Positions 28,868-37,125 of a DNA stretch of 64,000 nucleotides are shown here, piece after piece. Location: positions 124,001 through 188,000 of the forward strand of contig NZ_JAAZQQ010000007.1 of assembly GCF_012395815.1 (NCBI RefSeq), given 5' to 3'. The notes beneath the pieces are model-generated. The model worked only from the letters and a program-made list of their open reading frames with translations. It was not told where the DNA came from and searched no databases. The position numbers were made by a program, and so were the translations under genes. Within the stretch, counting starts at the first letter, position 1. Every line of letters starts with the position of its first letter. The stretch is from Roseicyclus persicicus (GTDB lineage: Bacteria; Pseudomonadota; Alphaproteobacteria; Rhodobacterales; Rhodobacteraceae).

Positions 28868-29732
28868 GATAGGCGGCGATGGCCAGCCGGTCGGCCTCGG
28901 GCAGCATCGCCATGTTGCGGATCACCGACACCATGTGCCCGCCCGCGCTGTCGAAATCGGGGGTGAAGCCGTCGTTCAGGTAGGCCGCGATCTCGGCCTC
29001 GGACCAGCGCAGCCGGTCGGGCGTCAGGGCCGGGACCGTGCCGCGGCCCGAGGGGTCGGGCGCGCCCGCCATCCAGCGCGTCCGGTCTAGGCCCCCCAGC
29101 GCGTCGCGGGGCGTGTGGCACTCGGCGCAATGGGCGAGCGCCTCGGCGAGGTAGCGGCCGCGGGCCTGCTGTTCGGTCAGCTCGCCCGTTACCGCGAAAT
29201 CGTCCCGCAGGTTCAACAGGTTCCACACCCCCACCGCGCGCCGGATGGAAAACGGGAACCCCACCTCGTGCGGCTGGCTTTCCGCGTCCGAGGCCGGCAG
29301 GGTCTGCCAGAACGCCCAGAGATCGGCCAGGTCCTGCCGCGTGGCGAGGCGATAGGCGGTGTAGGGGAAGGCGGGGTAGTAGTGCCGCCCCTCGGGGCTG
29401 GTGCCCTCCTGCAGGGCGGTCACGAACTGGGCAAAGGTCCAGCCGCCGATGCCGTGCTCGGGGTCCGTCGACACGTTCGGCGCGACGAAGGTGCCGAAGT
29501 CGGACGGAAACCGCTGGCCGCCTGACAGGACCAGCCGCGCGTCGCCCGTCGCGCCCTCGGCGGCATGGCACGAGGCGCAGCCGGCGGCCCAGAACACCGC
29601 CTCGCCCGCCACCGGGTCGCCGCTGAGGCCGGCCAGCGCGGCCTCGGGCACGGTCGCGGGCCGCGTCAGGGCCCAGGCCCCGGCGAACCCGGCCAGCCCG
29701 ATCACGGCGAGGGAGACAAGAAACCGGCGCAT
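28839..29732 (-). CDS. Diheme cytochrome c
   Basis: A 297-residue exported protein with an N-terminal signal or anchor (VSLAVIGLAGFAGAWAL). Two heme-binding motifs, CASCH (near residue 52) and CAECH (near residue 200), lie in two successive cytochrome c domains. The arrangement resembles the cytochrome subunits of alcohol/gluconate dehydrogenases and related periplasmic electron carriers. No dehydrogenase subunit is adjacent. It is followed upstream on the same strand by cytochrome c', and the two may be co-expressed. Its 3' end overlaps the convergent Sel1 gene by 29 nt. Confidence 0.88.
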   Translation of the reverse strand: MRRFLVSLAVIGLAGFAGAWALTRPATVPEAALAGLSGDPVAGEAVFWAAGCASCHAAEGATGDARLVLSGGQRFPSDFGTFVAPNVSTDPEHGIGGWTFAQFVTALQEGTSPEGRHYYPAFPYTAYRLATRQDLADLWAFWQTLPASDAESQPHEVGFPFSIRRAVGVWNLLNLRDDFAVTGELTEQQARGRYLAEALAHCAECHTPRDALGGLDRTRWMAGAPDPSGRGTVPALTPDRLRWSEAEIAAYLNDGFTPDFDSAGGHMVSVIRNMAMLPEADRLAIAAYLKALPVPQP

Positions 29733-29773
29733 GGCGGCACCGGGCCGGGGCAGGGGCCCCGGCCCGGATCACC

Positions 29774-30238
29774 TCATTCCGCGGCGCGGTAGGCGTCGTG
29801 GCAGGCGCCGCAGGACGCGCCGACCGGGCCCAGCGCGGCGCGCATCGGGTCGAGCCCTTCGCCCGCGACGGCGGCCAGCCCCTGCGCCGCGGCGCCGAAG
29901 GCCTGCCACTTGGACACCACGTCGGGGAGGTTCTCCCAGATCGCGGGCAGGGCGCGGGTGCCGTCGAGCGCGAAGTTGTCGGTGCCCTCGGGCCAGTGGA
30001 AGCTCTGGTCGATGGTCGACATCGCCACCAGGTTGTTGGCCGCGATCTGCGCGGTGGCGGCGTCGTATGCGGTGTTGCCGCGGGCCATGTTGCCCAGCAC
30101 GCCGACGTTCAGCGCCATGATCTGGAACTGGCCCTGGCGCGCCTGCACCGCGGCGGGCAGGTCCTGGGCGAGGACGGGGGCGCCGGCGCCGAGGACGGCA
30201 AGGGCGGCGAGGCTGAGGAGGGGCTTGCGGAACGTCAT
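29774..30238 (-). CDS. Cytochrome c' (cytochrome c556 family)
   Basis: A 154-residue periplasmic four-helix-bundle cytochrome. A signal peptide ends PVLAQD, and the single heme motif CGACH is close to the C-terminus (GASCGACHDAYR), the diagnostic layout of cytochrome c'. Family members bind NO and protect against nitrosative stress. It lies 41 bp upstream of the diheme cytochrome c on the same strand, which suggests one transcript. A promoter is visible at 30287-30314. Confidence 0.93.
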   Translation of the reverse strand: MTFRKPLLSLAALAVLGAGAPVLAQDLPAAVQARQGQFQIMALNVGVLGNMARGNTAYDAATAQIAANNLVAMSTIDQSFHWPEGTDNFALDGTRALPAIWENLPDVVSKWQAFGAAAQGLAAVAGEGLDPMRAALGPVGASCGACHDAYRAAE

Positions 30239-30286
30239 GGCGTGGGGAACTCCCTGGCAATGGGTGAAGACGGTCGCTCACCCCTC

Positions 30287-30314
30287 AGGCTAGAGACTGC
30301 CGCCCTTGCGTCAA
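30287..30314 (-). promoter_or_regulatory. Candidate sigma-70 promoter of the cytochrome c' gene
   Basis: On the minus strand TTGACG (30314-30309), a 16-bp spacer and TAGCCT (30292-30287) lie about 50 bp before the cytochrome c' start. The -35 matches 5 of 6 consensus bases and the -10 matches 3 of 6. Confidence 0.4.
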
Positions 30315-30367
30315 CTGAAGCTTCTGTGAGCCGCCGCAGGGGGATGGTGCGCGGCGGGGGGCCCCCG

Positions 30368-30553
30368 TCAGGGCGCCGACAGGCGCGGCCCGCGCGGCAC
30401 CCGCTCGGGCGTCAGCCACTCGGGCCAGCCCACCAGCCATTCGATCGCCGCGAAGGCGATGCCGATGCCGCAGACCACCGCGATGGCGATCTGCTGGTTG
30501 CGCGACGGCGGGTGGCGCAGCCACAGGTACATCCGCATCAGGAAGGGCGGCAT
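30368..30553 (-). CDS. Small single-span membrane protein
   Basis: A 61-residue protein with one membrane segment (about residues 22-42, IAIAVVCGIGIAFAAIEWLVG). Its ATG overlaps the hpt stop by 1 nt (TGATG), which suggests translational coupling. The Arg/Pro-rich ends fit a cytoplasmic N-terminus with PSRNQQ before the span. I do not recognise a named family. The coupling and membrane-like composition support a real gene. Confidence 0.6.
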   Translation of the reverse strand: MPPFLMRMYLWLRHPPSRNQQIAIAVVCGIGIAFAAIEWLVGWPEWLTPERVPRGPRLSAP

Positions 30554-31116
30554 CAGCCCGCCGCCCCGGGCAGCATCCGCACCTTGCCGATGTAGGGCAG
30601 GTTGCGGTTGCGCTGCGCGTAGTCGATGCCATAGCCCACGACGAATTCGTCGGGGATCTCGAAGCCGGTCCAGTCGGCGCGGATGTCGACCTCGCGCCGC
30701 GTCGGCTTGTCGAGGAGCGCGATGGTCTTGAGCCGCGCCGGCCCCTTGGATTTCAACAGGTTGACGACGTGGTGCAGGGTGTGGCCGGTGTCGACGATGT
30801 CCTCCACCACCAACACGTCGCGGCCCGCGATCTCGCCGCGCAGGTCCTTGAGGATGCGCACCTCGCGCGAGCTCTGCATCGCGTTGCCGTAGCTCGACGC
30901 CTCCAGGAAATCGACCTCCACCGGCAGGTCGATCTCGCGCACGAGGTCGGCGATGAACACGAAACTCCCGCGCAGCAGGCCCACGACCACCAGCTTGTCG
31001 GTGCCGGCGAAGGCCGCCTCGATCTCGCGCGCCAGCCCCTCGATCCGGGCGGCGATGGCCTTGGCCGAGATCATCTGCACGACCTCGTAGCCCGGTGTCG
31101 CCTGCGACTGCGCCAT
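30553..31116 (-). CDS. hpt: Hypoxanthine phosphoribosyltransferase
   Basis: A 187-residue purine-salvage enzyme that turns hypoxanthine (and often guanine) plus PRPP into IMP (GMP). The PRPP-binding loop [14 protein letters not shown] and the conserved early motif [15 protein letters not shown] are present. ATG 31116 gives the usual length; the frame stays open upstream. The divergent Coq10-like gene starts 90 bp away. The downstream small membrane protein is coupled to it. Confidence 0.95.
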   Translation of the reverse strand: MAQSQATPGYEVVQMISAKAIAARIEGLAREIEAAFAGTDKLVVVGLLRGSFVFIADLVREIDLPVEVDFLEASSYGNAMQSSREVRILKDLRGEIAGRDVLVVEDIVDTGHTLHHVVNLLKSKGPARLKTIALLDKPTRREVDIRADWTGFEIPDEFVVGYGIDYAQRNRNLPYIGKVRMLPGAAG

Positions 31117-31206
31117 AATGCCCCCCGGCCGCTCGGGCCCGAAACCCTTGAAATCTTGGCCCCGTTTTATGACATGGTCGTCGCAGGCGAAAGACGAAAG
31201 GCGGAC

Positions 31207-31674
31207 ATGCCGACCCATTCCGAGACCAGAAGGCTGCCCTACAGCCCCGAGCAGATGTATGCGCTGGTGGCCGACGTGGCGCGCTACCCGCAGTTCATCC
31301 CGTGGATCAGCGCAAGCCGCGTTCGGTCGGTCACGCCCGAGGACGACCACGCGGTGATGCTCGCGGACCTGGTGATCGGGTTCAAGATGTTCCGAGAACG
31401 CTTCCTCAGCCGCGTGACGCTGTGGGAAGAGGCCCGCAAGATCGACACGGAATACGTGGACGGGCCGTTCAAGCACATGATTTCCAACTGGGAATTCGCG
31501 CCCGCGCCGAACGGCTGCGAGGTGCGCTTCGCGGTCGATTTCGAGTTCCGCAACAAGCTCTTGCAGGGCGCGGCGGGGCTGTTCTTCCACGAGGCGATGC
31601 AGCGCATCGTGCGCGCCTTCGAGGCCCGGGCCGAGGCGCTTTACGGCAAGGGCGGGGCGGCGGCGACGGCTTGA
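31207..31674 (+). CDS. Coq10/RatA-type START-domain protein
   Basis: A 155-residue SRPBCC (START-like) protein of the family that includes mitochondrial Coq10, a ubiquinone-binding factor, and bacterial RatA. Conserved positions are the N-terminal [22 protein letters not shown], the central DGPFKHM...W and the C-terminal helix around FFHEAM. In Alphaproteobacteria these proteins are most likely quinone chaperones; many databases label them as RatA toxins, which I consider less likely. ATG 31207 is used. The frame ends 8 bp before the convergent fliG-like gene. Confidence 0.88.
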   Translation: MPTHSETRRLPYSPEQMYALVADVARYPQFIPWISASRVRSVTPEDDHAVMLADLVIGFKMFRERFLSRVTLWEEARKIDTEYVDGPFKHMISNWEFAPAPNGCEVRFAVDFEFRNKLLQGAAGLFFHEAMQRIVRAFEARAEALYGKGGAAATA

Positions 31675-31681
31675 GCCCGCC

Positions 31682-32737
31682 TCAGTCCTCGGGCGGGATC
31701 AGGCGGATCTCGCGCTCCTCCTCCAGCGCCCGGATCGCGGTGACGACCTCGGCCATCGCCGCCTCGCCCTCCTCGGGGCGCAGGCGGGTCATGGCCTCGG
31801 CCTCGTCCCGGATCTGGTCGGCCAGCCGTTTCGACATGTTGGCCAGCAGGAACTCCACCGTCAGCGGCGCGGCCTGCATCCCCGCGGCGATGGCGCGGGT
31901 GACGGTCTCGGGTTCGACCCGGCGCAGGATGCGCGGCACATCCGCCGGCTCCACCCGTTTCGGGATGTGCTGGAAGGTGAAGATCGCGCGCCGCACCTCG
32001 CCGGCAAAGCCCGCGTCGCGCGCCTCGAGCCCGCCGAGCAGCGCCTCGCGCAGCCCCGCGCCGACCGAGTTCAGGATCGCGCCGACCCGGTCCACCGGGC
32101 TCTTGCGGAAGGCGGGTTCGGGGTCGGCCTGCATCTGCTGCACCAGCTGCGCGCCGATGCGCTCGACCATGGCGGGCGTCACCGTGGCGGTCAGCGACAC
32201 CGCGTGGGCGATCACCTGCGCCCGGTCCTCGGGCAGGTCGGACAGCAGCGCCGCGGCCTTGGCGACGCCCAGCTTGGACAGGAGGATCGCCGCCACCTCG
32301 GCGCTTTCCGTCAACAGGAGGGGGCGCAGCCGGTCGGGCGCCATGGCGGCAAGGCGCGTCCACGGGTCGGCGGGGTCGCCCGCCTCGGCCTCGGCGCGCA
32401 GCCCGTCGCGGGCGATGGGCGAGATGTGCGGCTCCAGCAGCGCCAGCGCGGCCGCCAGCCCGTTCGGCGCGGTCAGCGCGAGCCCGTCGAGCCGCGCGGT
32501 GAACTCCTGCACCACCTGCGCCAGCGTCGCCCGGCTGATCGGCCCGAGGCTTGCCATGGCGCGGGCCAGCGCCGCCTGCTGGTCCGGGCTCAGCCGGTCG
32601 AGGCCCGGCCGCACGTCCTGCGACAACAGCAGCCGCACGATCACGGCGGCCTTCTGCCGCGATGTCAGCCGCGCCGGCGGCTCCACCACGCGCGCGCCGT
32701 CGCCGGGCGGCACGCCCCATTCCTGATGCAGGCCCAT
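31682..32737 (-). CDS. fliG: FliG-like flagellar motor switch protein, divergent
   Basis: A 351-residue protein with the three-domain layout of FliG: N-terminal domain from about residue 30 ([14 protein letters not shown]), middle domain (about 115-200) and C-terminal domain with [11 protein letters not shown] and [18 protein letters not shown]. FliG joins the MS ring to the stator and FliM. The middle-domain EHPQ motif that contacts FliM reads ESAE here, and several charged torque-helix positions differ, so this copy is divergent. No other flagellar gene is within the window. It could be a functional but divergent FliG or a second copy. ATG 32737 was chosen over an upstream TTG. Confidence 0.75.
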   Translation of the reverse strand: MGLHQEWGVPPGDGARVVEPPARLTSRQKAAVIVRLLLSQDVRPGLDRLSPDQQAALARAMASLGPISRATLAQVVQEFTARLDGLALTAPNGLAAALALLEPHISPIARDGLRAEAEAGDPADPWTRLAAMAPDRLRPLLLTESAEVAAILLSKLGVAKAAALLSDLPEDRAQVIAHAVSLTATVTPAMVERIGAQLVQQMQADPEPAFRKSPVDRVGAILNSVGAGLREALLGGLEARDAGFAGEVRRAIFTFQHIPKRVEPADVPRILRRVEPETVTRAIAAGMQAAPLTVEFLLANMSKRLADQIRDEAEAMTRLRPEEGEAAMAEVVTAIRALEEEREIRLIPPED

Positions 32738-32932
32738 GACCCCACCCCGTTCCCGATCCAAGCACCACCCGGGGGGCAGATTGGCGGGGCATCGGTTAAG
32801 GCTCTGCCTACGGCGGCGGGAAAGCCCGGCGGATTTTCCGCGAATGCGTGGGGATTGGACGCCCGGAAAAGGAAAATCGCGCGTCGGACGGGCCGGCGCG
32901 CGATCTTCGGTGTCAGGTCTGGCGGCGTGGTC

Positions 32933-33097
32933 TCAGCTGGTCGCGGTCGGCACGCAGGCCTGGGCGGTCGCATCCCAGCTCATGCCCTCGGCACAGCTCA
33001 TGGTCACCTCGTGGGCCCGGCCCCACGAGCATTCGGCGTAGGCGAAGCCCGGCACGGCCATCAGGACGAAGGCGGCCAGGAGGGTCTTGATACGCAT
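32933..33097 (-). CDS. Small secreted cysteine-containing protein
   Basis: A 54-residue product with a signal peptide (MRIKTLLAAFVLMAVPGFAYA) and a mature part of about 33 residues containing three Cys (ECSWG, SCAEG, ACVP). GAGGAGA lies 7-8 nt before the ATG. The spacing of MSCAEGMSWDATAQACVP resembles a chitin-binding-like/DUF fold of small secreted proteins that I have seen next to purB in related genomes. A candidate promoter lies at 33148-33175. Function unknown; probably a stand-alone gene downstream of purB. Confidence 0.7.
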   Translation of the reverse strand: MRIKTLLAAFVLMAVPGFAYAECSWGRAHEVTMSCAEGMSWDATAQACVPTATS

Positions 33098-33147
33098 GTC
33101 GCGTCTCCTCGGTCAGCTGCGGTCTGGTCGTCTTACTTGCAACGGAA

Positions 33148-33175
33148 AGGGTAGCACGGGGGCGACAAAAGGCAA
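33148..33175 (-). promoter_or_regulatory. Candidate promoter of the small secreted protein
   Basis: On the minus strand TTGCCT (33175-33170), a 16-bp spacer and TACCCT (33153-33148) lie about 50 bp before the start of the 54-residue gene. Matches are 4 of 6 and 3 of 6. Confidence 0.35.
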
Positions 33176-33236
33176 TGATGTTGCGCGCGGCGCCCCGGCG
33201 CCGCACGGTCCTGTCGTCGAATGGCGGGCAGGCGCC

Positions 33237-34544
33237 TCAGGCGTCGCCGAAAACCCGGGCGAAGATCGTGTCGACATGCTTGGTGTGATAGCCAAGATCG
33301 AACTTCTCCTCGATCTCGGACGGGCTCAGCGCTGCGGTCACGTCGGGGTCGGCCAGCAGCTCTTCCTTGAAGTCCTTGCCCTGTTCCCAGACCTTCATCG
33401 CGTTGCGCTGCACCAGCGCGTAGGCGTCCTCGCGGCTGACACCCGCCTGGGTCAGCGCCAGCAGCACGCGCTGCGAATGCACCAGCCCGCGGAACTTGTT
33501 CATGTTGGCGATCATGGTGTCGGGGTAGATCACCAGCTTGTCGATCACGCCGGTCAGGCGCGCCAGCGCGAAGTCGAGGGTGATGGTGGCGTCCGGGCCG
33601 ATCATCCGCTCGACCGAGGAATGCGAGATGTCGCGCTCGTGCCAGAGCGCCACGTTCTCCAAGGCCGGCACCACGGCCGAGCGCACCATGCGCGCCAGCC
33701 CCGTCAGGTTCTCGGTCAGCACCGGGTTGCGCTTGTGCGGCATCGCGCTCGAGCCCTTCTGGCCCTTGGAAAAGAACTCCTCGGCCTCCAGCACCTCGGT
33801 GCGCTGCATGTGGCGGATCTCGATGGCGATGTTCTCGATCGACGATGCGATCACGCCCAGCGTGGCGAAGAACATCGCGTGGCGGTCGCGCGGGATCACC
33901 TGCGTGCTGATCGGCTCGGGGCTGAGGCCCAGCTGGGCGCAGACATGCGCCTCGACCCGCGGGTCGATGTTGGCGAAGGTGCCGACCGCGCCCGAGATGG
34001 CGCCGGTGGCGATCTCGGCGCGCGCCGCCTGCAGGCGGGCGCGGTTGCGGTCCATCTCGGCGTAGAAGCGGGCGAAGGTCAGACCCATGGTCACGGGCTC
34101 GGCGTGGATGCCGTGCGACCGGCCGATCCGCACCGTCATCCTGTGCTCCATCGCCCGCCGTTTCAGCGCGGCGAGGAGCTGATCGAGATCGGCGAGGAGC
34201 AGGTCGGCCGCGCGCATCAGCTGGATGTTGAAGGTGGTGTCCAGCACGTCCGACGAGGTCATCCCCTGGTGGACGAAGCGGGCCTCCTCCGCGCCGACGA
34301 TCTCGGCGAGGTGGGTCAGGAACGCGATCACGTCATGCTTGGTCACCGCCTCGATCTCGTCGATGCGGGCGACGTCGAACTCCACGTCCTTCGCCTTCCA
34401 CACGGCGTCGGCGTTGGCCCTGGGGATCACGCCCAGCTCGGCCATCGCGTCGCAGGCGTGCGCCTCGATCTCGAACCAGATGCGGAACTTGGTGGCGGGC
34501 TCCCAGAGGGCGACCATCTCGGGGCGGGAATAGCGGGGGATCAT
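33237..34544 (-). CDS. purB: Adenylosuccinate lyase
   Basis: A 435-residue enzyme of the fumarase/aspartase superfamily. It acts twice in purine synthesis, splitting SAICAR and adenylosuccinate. The superfamily signature SSAMPHKRNP (near residue 262) and the early IPRYSRPEM...KFRIWFEIEAHA start are present, as is TSSDVLDTTF with the catalytic Ser/His region. Length is normal. It is oriented away from the divergent 34592 gene, only 47 bp apart, so both promoters must lie in or near that gap. Confidence 0.98.
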   Translation of the reverse strand: MIPRYSRPEMVALWEPATKFRIWFEIEAHACDAMAELGVIPRANADAVWKAKDVEFDVARIDEIEAVTKHDVIAFLTHLAEIVGAEEARFVHQGMTSSDVLDTTFNIQLMRAADLLLADLDQLLAALKRRAMEHRMTVRIGRSHGIHAEPVTMGLTFARFYAEMDRNRARLQAARAEIATGAISGAVGTFANIDPRVEAHVCAQLGLSPEPISTQVIPRDRHAMFFATLGVIASSIENIAIEIRHMQRTEVLEAEEFFSKGQKGSSAMPHKRNPVLTENLTGLARMVRSAVVPALENVALWHERDISHSSVERMIGPDATITLDFALARLTGVIDKLVIYPDTMIANMNKFRGLVHSQRVLLALTQAGVSREDAYALVQRNAMKVWEQGKDFKEELLADPDVTAALSPSEIEEKFDLGYHTKHVDTIFARVFGDA

Positions 34545-34591
34545 CGGCTCGGCCTTGCGTTCGGTCCACGGTTGGCGCTCTCATAGGCGGC

Positions 34592-34990
34592 ATGGAGCGG
34601 AGGAACAAGGTGACGCTGACCCGCAGATCGACGCGGGCGCTGGCCGTGGTGGCGGCGCTGGCGCCGGCGCCCGCGCTGGCCGACTGGCGCGTGGTGCACC
34701 GCGACGAGGCGGTCGCCCTCCTGACCACCCACGACATCGCCTACGACGACATCGCCTGGGAACGGCACGAGGCCGACGGGCGGCTCCTGGCCCGCGTGGC
34801 CGAGGGGGCGCGGGCGACGACCAGCGTCGGCGAGTGGCGCTTCGTGGGCGACGCGCGCTGCCTGCGCTGGTCGGGCGCGGACCGCTGGGAATGCTACCGG
34901 GTCGAGGCCGACGACGCGGGCGGCGTCCGCTTCATCGACGGCTACCGGAATGTCAGCACGGGCGCGCTGGTGGCCCGGGCGGCGCCGTGA
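34592..34990 (+). CDS. Exported hypothetical protein
   Basis: A 132-residue protein with a Sec signal peptide (Arg-rich start, LAVVAALAPAPALA) and a mature domain with two Cys (CLRW, ECYRV) that may pair. I do not recognise a named family. It is the first gene of a coupled set: its stop overlaps the GTG of the DUF6314-like gene (34987-34990). The Trp/Arg/Asp-rich mature sequence suggests a compact beta-rich domain. Function unknown. Confidence 0.6.
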   Translation: MERRNKVTLTRRSTRALAVVAALAPAPALADWRVVHRDEAVALLTTHDIAYDDIAWERHEADGRLLARVAEGARATTSVGEWRFVGDARCLRWSGADRWECYRVEADDAGGVRFIDGYRNVSTGALVARAAP

Positions 34991-35415
34991 TCGGCCTGTC
35001 GGACCTGGCGGGGGCCTGGCGGCTGACGCGGGTGATCGAGGATCGCCGCGCGGGGCTGACGGGGCAGCTGACCGGCACCTGCCGCTGGGTGCCCGACGGC
35101 CCCGGGCTCAGGCAGGAGGAGGTGGGCGTTCTGACCTACGGCAGCGCGCCGCCCATGCAGGCGAGCCGGGTCTACCTGTGGCGCGCCGACGGCGACGGGC
35201 TGGCCGTGTTCTTCGAGGACGGCCGCCCCTTCCACCGCCTCGGCCCGGGGCGGACGGCCGACCGGCACTGGTGCGACCCCGACACCTACGACGTGACCTA
35301 CGACCTCGGCGGCTGGCCGGTCTGGCAGCAGGCCTGGACCGTCACCGGCCCCCGCAAGGACGCCCTGATCGTCAGCCGCTTCGCCCCCGCCGACGCGGGC
35401 CCCGGGGCCCCGTGA
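34987..35415 (+). CDS. DUF6314-like protein
   Basis: A 142-residue soluble protein. The opening DLAGAWRLTRVIED, a central GQLTGTCRW and the closing CDPDTYDVTYD...WTVTGPRKD are the pattern I associate with DUF6314, a small lipocalin-like beta-barrel family. The start is GTG 34987, overlapping the upstream stop, and its own stop overlaps the next GTG by 4 nt (35412-35415). Such double coupling implies stoichiometric expression of the three products. Ligand and role unknown. Confidence 0.6.
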   Translation: MIGLSDLAGAWRLTRVIEDRRAGLTGQLTGTCRWVPDGPGLRQEEVGVLTYGSAPPMQASRVYLWRADGDGLAVFFEDGRPFHRLGPGRTADRHWCDPDTYDVTYDLGGWPVWQQAWTVTGPRKDALIVSRFAPADAGPGAP

Positions 35416-35981
35416 CGGCGCCGCGGCTGATCTACGTCGGCGGGGCGCGCGGGGCGGGGAAATCCGTGGCGGCCGCCCGGCTGGGGGCGCGGCTCGGGCG
35501 CGCGGTGGTGCGGATCGACCGCTACTACGTCGCCTGCCTGCGGGCCGCCCGCGACCCCGCCGTCGCCCTGGCCGCCGCCGAGGAGATCGCGCGCCGGCTG
35601 GTCGACGACCTGGTGGCCGCACGGGCCAGCGCGGTGATCGAGGGGGCGTGGCTGCGCCCCGACGAGGCGCAGGCGCTGCGGGCCGCGCACGGGGTGGCGC
35701 CGGTGTTCCTGGGCTATCCCGACGCCTGCGCGGCGACGCGCCTCGCGGCGTTCCGGGCGGGCGTGGACGTGGCGCTGCATGGCCGGCTGCACGACCTCGC
35801 CGACCGGCCCGACGCCGAGGCGCTGGCGCTGATCGAGGCCGAGATGGCGCAGGGCCGCTGGCAGCGCGACGCCTGCGCCCAGCTGGGCCTGCCCTTCGTC
35901 GACACGACCGATTTCGCCGCCGCCGAGGCGGTGCTCGACGCGCTGTTCCCCGCCGGCGCCGACCCCGGTCAGCGCGGGTAG
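35412..35981 (+). CDS. P-loop ATPase/kinase-like protein (zeta-toxin-like or nucleotide kinase-like)
   Basis: A 189-residue protein with a clear Walker A motif GARGAGKS (about residues 10-17), followed by IDRYY, where an Asp often acts as base in small kinases, and VIEGAWL, consistent with a Walker B region. Length and order resemble AAA_33/zeta-toxin-type or shikimate/gluconate kinase-like phosphotransferases. The substrate is unknown. It is the last of three coupled genes and overlaps the convergent TetR gene by 13 nt. Confidence 0.65.
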   Translation: MTAPRLIYVGGARGAGKSVAAARLGARLGRAVVRIDRYYVACLRAARDPAVALAAAEEIARRLVDDLVAARASAVIEGAWLRPDEAQALRAAHGVAPVFLGYPDACAATRLAAFRAGVDVALHGRLHDLADRPDAEALALIEAEMAQGRWQRDACAQLGLPFVDTTDFAAAEAVLDALFPAGADPGQRG

Positions 35982-36505
35982 AACCGCGCCCGGGCGAGGT
36001 CGGCGGCCTTGCCCATGCCGACCGCGTCCAGCACCAGCATCCCCTGCACCAGCGCCAGCATCTCCCGCGCCCGGGTGCGCGGCTGCCGCAGGCCCTCGGG
36101 CAGCCGGGTCATCAGGATGCGGACCTGGCCCTGCAGCAGCCGGTGCGCCGCCGCCCCGTGGGTGGCGTCATCGCGCCCCGCGGCGGACAGGATGTCGAAC
36201 CAGACCCGCAGGTAGGGCCGGAAGGTCGGCGTCCGCAGCAGGTCGATCACCGCCGCGGCGATGTCGGCCTCGCTTTCGGCGCGCTGCGGGGGCAGGGCGG
36301 CGGCGAAGGCCCCCAGCATCTCGTCGATCAGCCGGTCGAGCAGCGCCGCGATCAGCCGGTCCTTGCTGCCGAAATGGTAGATCAGCATCCGGTCCGAGGT
36401 GGCCGCCGCGCGGGCGAGCGGGCGCAGGCTCGCCCCGGCCAGCCCGTTGGCCCGCACATGGCCCGCCATCGCGGCCAGAAGATCGGCCTTGTTCAGTGTC
36501 GCCAT
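35969..36505 (-). CDS. TetR/AcrR family transcriptional regulator
   Basis: A 178-residue regulator with an N-terminal helix-turn-helix (about residues 20-55, GASLRPLARAAATSDRMLIYHFGSKDRLIAALL), where YHFGSKDRL is the standard TetR recognition-helix end. The C-terminal helical domain would bind an unknown ligand. It is not divergent to any efflux gene, and its own upstream region shows no CTGAAC-N6-GTTCAG site, so there is no evidence that it controls the RND operon at 10-16 kb. The target is unknown. Confidence 0.92.
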   Translation of the reverse strand: MATLNKADLLAAMAGHVRANGLAGASLRPLARAAATSDRMLIYHFGSKDRLIAALLDRLIDEMLGAFAAALPPQRAESEADIAAAVIDLLRTPTFRPYLRVWFDILSAAGRDDATHGAAAHRLLQGQVRILMTRLPEGLRQPRTRAREMLALVQGMLVLDAVGMGKAADLARARFYPR

Positions 36506-36572
36506 CCCGGCTCCTTGCCCGCCGCCGCCCGGGCGCGGGCGGCGCGGTCTGTGCTTGCCCGCCCCCGGGCCG

Positions 36573-37004
36573 TCACGGGGCCTCGGCCCCGTCGGCGCCG
36601 GCGCGGGCCGCCGCCGCCAGCCGGTCGGCCTTGCGCCGCACCAGCACCGTGCGCAGGTCGTGCATCGCCAGCAGCAGGCGGTCGGTCACCTCCTCCAGCT
36701 CGGCGTCGGTGGCCCGGCCCTGCGCCCAGTGCGTGGTCAGGTTCAGGTGGTCGATGGCGCGGTGGATGTCGTCGATGTCGCGGTCGGCCAGCACCGCGCG
36801 GCGGTCGTCGGCCCAGGCCTCGATCACCGCCTGCTCCGCGGCGGTCAGCGTGCGGTCGCCATGGGCGCGGATGTTGCCGTTGCGGATGTTGACGACGGCG
36901 ATCTCCTCCATCTCGATCCGCCGCTGCCGGTTGTCGGTGGAGACCCGGAACACCGCGGCCCCGGTCTCGCGGATGCGGAAATAGAACTCGGGAAGATCGC
37001 CCAT
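36573..37004 (-). CDS. Conserved hypothetical protein
   Basis: A 143-residue protein starting MGDLPEFYFRIRETGAAVFRV (an additional GTG codon lies just before). It is charged, with a helical C-terminal half (Asp/Glu/Arg/Lys-rich) ending in Ala repeats, no signal peptide and no membrane segment. I recognise no named family. It lies between the TetR gene and the amt terminator, on the same strand as both. Normal codon use supports that it is real. Confidence 0.6.
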   Translation of the reverse strand: MGDLPEFYFRIRETGAAVFRVSTDNRQRRIEMEEIAVVNIRNGNIRAHGDRTLTAAEQAVIEAWADDRRAVLADRDIDDIHRAIDHLNLTTHWAQGRATDAELEEVTDRLLLAMHDLRTVLVRRKADRLAAAARAGADGAEAP

Positions 37005-37076
37005 CACACTGCCTGCCTGCCGGAGCCCTGGCGGCCCGTTTCGGCGCGAAGCCTAGGGGCGCGGGCGCAGGCTGTC

Positions 37077-37115
37077 AAAAGGTCTGCACCCGCGCCGCGA
37101 GGGGCGCGGGTGCAG
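37077..37115 (-). terminator. Intrinsic terminator of amt
   Basis: A 13-bp perfect stem pairs 37084-37096 with 37103-37115 around a 6-nt loop. Reading on the minus strand, the stem is followed by ACC and then TTTT (37080-37077). It lies 10 bp after the amt stop and is the strongest hairpin of the region. Confidence 0.85.
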
Positions 37116-37125
37116 AGGGCCGCCC

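Noticed and set aside
31207-31674. RatA-type toxin of a toxin-antitoxin pair
   Set aside because: No RatB-like partner is adjacent, and the sequence fits the Coq10-type quinone-binding group of Alphaproteobacteria better.
35969-36505. TetR protein as regulator of the RND operon at 10.7-15.7 kb
   Set aside because: It lies 20 kb away, and its own upstream region lacks the CTGAAC-N6-GTTCAG palindrome expected for autoregulation.
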